Assembly: GCA_964057225.1 (NCBI GenBank)
Contig: OZ059898.1
Coordinates: 3,658,001 to 3,722,000, forward strand
Source: Auanema rhodensis
Lineage: Eukaryota; Nematoda; Chromadorea; Rhabditida; Rhabditidae
DNA length: 64,000 nucleotides
Direction: 5' to 3'
This document shows positions 63,577 to 64,000 of this stretch, piece by piece. How positions within the stretch are numbered: position 1 is the stretch's first letter; every line of letters starts with the position of its first letter. Under the pieces are notes generated by a model, which made no database searches, was not told the DNA's origin, and worked only from the letters and a program-made list of their open reading frames with translations. The position numbers and the translations under genes are program-made.

Positions 63577-64000
63577 GCGCTAGCTCGAAAATGCACCGAG
63601 ATATCAACTGATATAGGTTCACACTTATATCCTCGATTTTCACCCTGAAGAATTAATTTTTTCGTTGAATAACAATGTCCATCGTCTTTGTCTTGGAAAA
63701 AGGAATCTAAAAACATCTACTTTTTGTGAAATTATTCGGAAATTTTTCGGGAAAATTTTTGTCAAAATGTTTTTGGAAGCAATTTTGAGTGTACATGGAA
63801 ACTCAACATACAGTAATGCATCATTTTTCAAACGATCATAACTAATTTTTGTATCGAGCTTTTCTCAATATAGTATAGTGCATTCGATGCGGATTTTTAA
63901 GCTGCGTCGATCTGTGTTATCAGATTTGCGCTAGCTTGAAAATGCACCGAGATATCAAATGATATAGGTTCACACTTATATCCTCGATTTTCACCCTGAA
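63577..64000 (+). repeat. Last complete unit (351 bp) and 73-bp partial unit
   Basis: Unit 182 is an a-type unit of normal length with a tatcgagc...caatatag tail. Unit 183 is cut by the window edge within the ctgaa of the gaagaatt site, so the array continues beyond the window. The left edge begins exactly at the chosen unit start, so the array may extend that way too. Confidence 0.93.

Larger units (their letters stand above)
1..64000 (+). repeat. 351-bp satellite DNA array, 182 complete head-to-tail units plus a partial one
   Basis: The sequence repeats every 351 bp from the first to the last base. I set the unit start at the gcgctagc / gggctagc / gagttagc motif; the phase is arbitrary. 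Unit starts follow 1+351(n-1) for n=1 to 171, which I followed through the whole window. Lengthened units then shift the register by 11 bp after unit 171 and by a further 12, 11 and 11 bp after units 179, 180 and 181. All copies have the same orientation, and no unique DNA interrupts them. Base composition is about 33% G+C in unit 1. Arrays of this kind are known from centromeric and pericentromeric heterochromatin of eukaryotes; placing this one there is inference. Whether the copy number is real depends on the assembly. Confidence 0.99.

Noticed and set aside
1-64000. CRISPR array
   Set aside because: Repeats are contiguous 351-bp units with no unique spacers, and there are no cas genes.
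1-64000. Tandem gene, rRNA or tRNA cluster
   Set aside because: No long open frame or rRNA-like block occurs in the unit, and I saw no tRNA cloverleaf or A/B box arrangement.
1-64000. Transposable element or LTR array
   Set aside because: No terminal inverted repeats, LTRs, target-site duplications or transposase/reverse-transcriptase frames appear at unit boundaries, which are arbitrary.
1-64000. Drosophila 1.688 (359-bp) or Tribolium ~360-bp satellite
   Set aside because: The unit length is close, but I did not recognise their sequence here, and length alone is not evidence.

Overview
The whole 64-kb window is one uninterrupted tandem satellite array. I see no gene, RNA gene, transposon, telomere repeat or unique sequence in it. 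The unit is 351 bp, AT-rich (115 G/C of 351 in the first unit, about 33%), and every unit lies head to tail in the same orientation. The window holds 182 complete units and a 73-bp partial one at the right edge. Units 1-170 each occupy exactly 351 bp, so unit n starts at 1+351(n-1) up to 59671. After that, four units carry an 11-bp insertion and one of these also has an extra G. Their starts are 59671, 60033, 60384, 60735, 61086, 61437, 61788, 62139, 62490, 62853, 63215, 63577 and 63928.

This architecture (long array, unit near two nucleosome lengths, higher-order repeats, mosaic units) is typical of eukaryotic constitutive heterochromatin, centromeric or pericentromeric. The style suggests an animal, perhaps an insect, but nothing here proves the taxon. 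I did not recognise the unit as a named satellite.

The units fall into two main families with about 19 diagnostic differences (about 5%, counted by eye). Family A has gcttgaaaa or gctcgaaaa near the start, caatgtcc, tgtcttg, cgggaaaa, an aattttg site, cagtaat and gagctttt. Family B has gcttaaaaa, gaaggaataatt, cattgtcc, tgccttg, cgaaaaaa, aatgttg or cattgttg, cactaat and aagcgttt. Layout: 1-14391 family A with trimer and hexamer higher-order repeats (HORs); 14392-20007 a 702-bp dimer HOR plus intermediate units; 20008-22464 divergent family B; 22465-24570 a family A patch with chimeric units; 24571-29133 a second copy of the preceding divergent block; 29134-34749 main family B; 34750-38610 A/B mosaics; 38611-44928 family A; 44929-47736 a B island; 47737-50895 mostly A; 50896-55809 mostly B and hybrids; 55810-64000 family A, with the lengthened units at the right.

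The informative content is the turnover history: nested segmental duplications (3861 bp duplicated at 6669-bp spacing), local unit duplications, chimeric units, and a hairpin-forming segment (offset 206-233 of each unit). The 11-bp insertion and several A/B switch points fall in or beside that hairpin. Short open frames of 63 codons recur in one unit subtype on both strands. I judge them to be by-products of the repeat, not genes.
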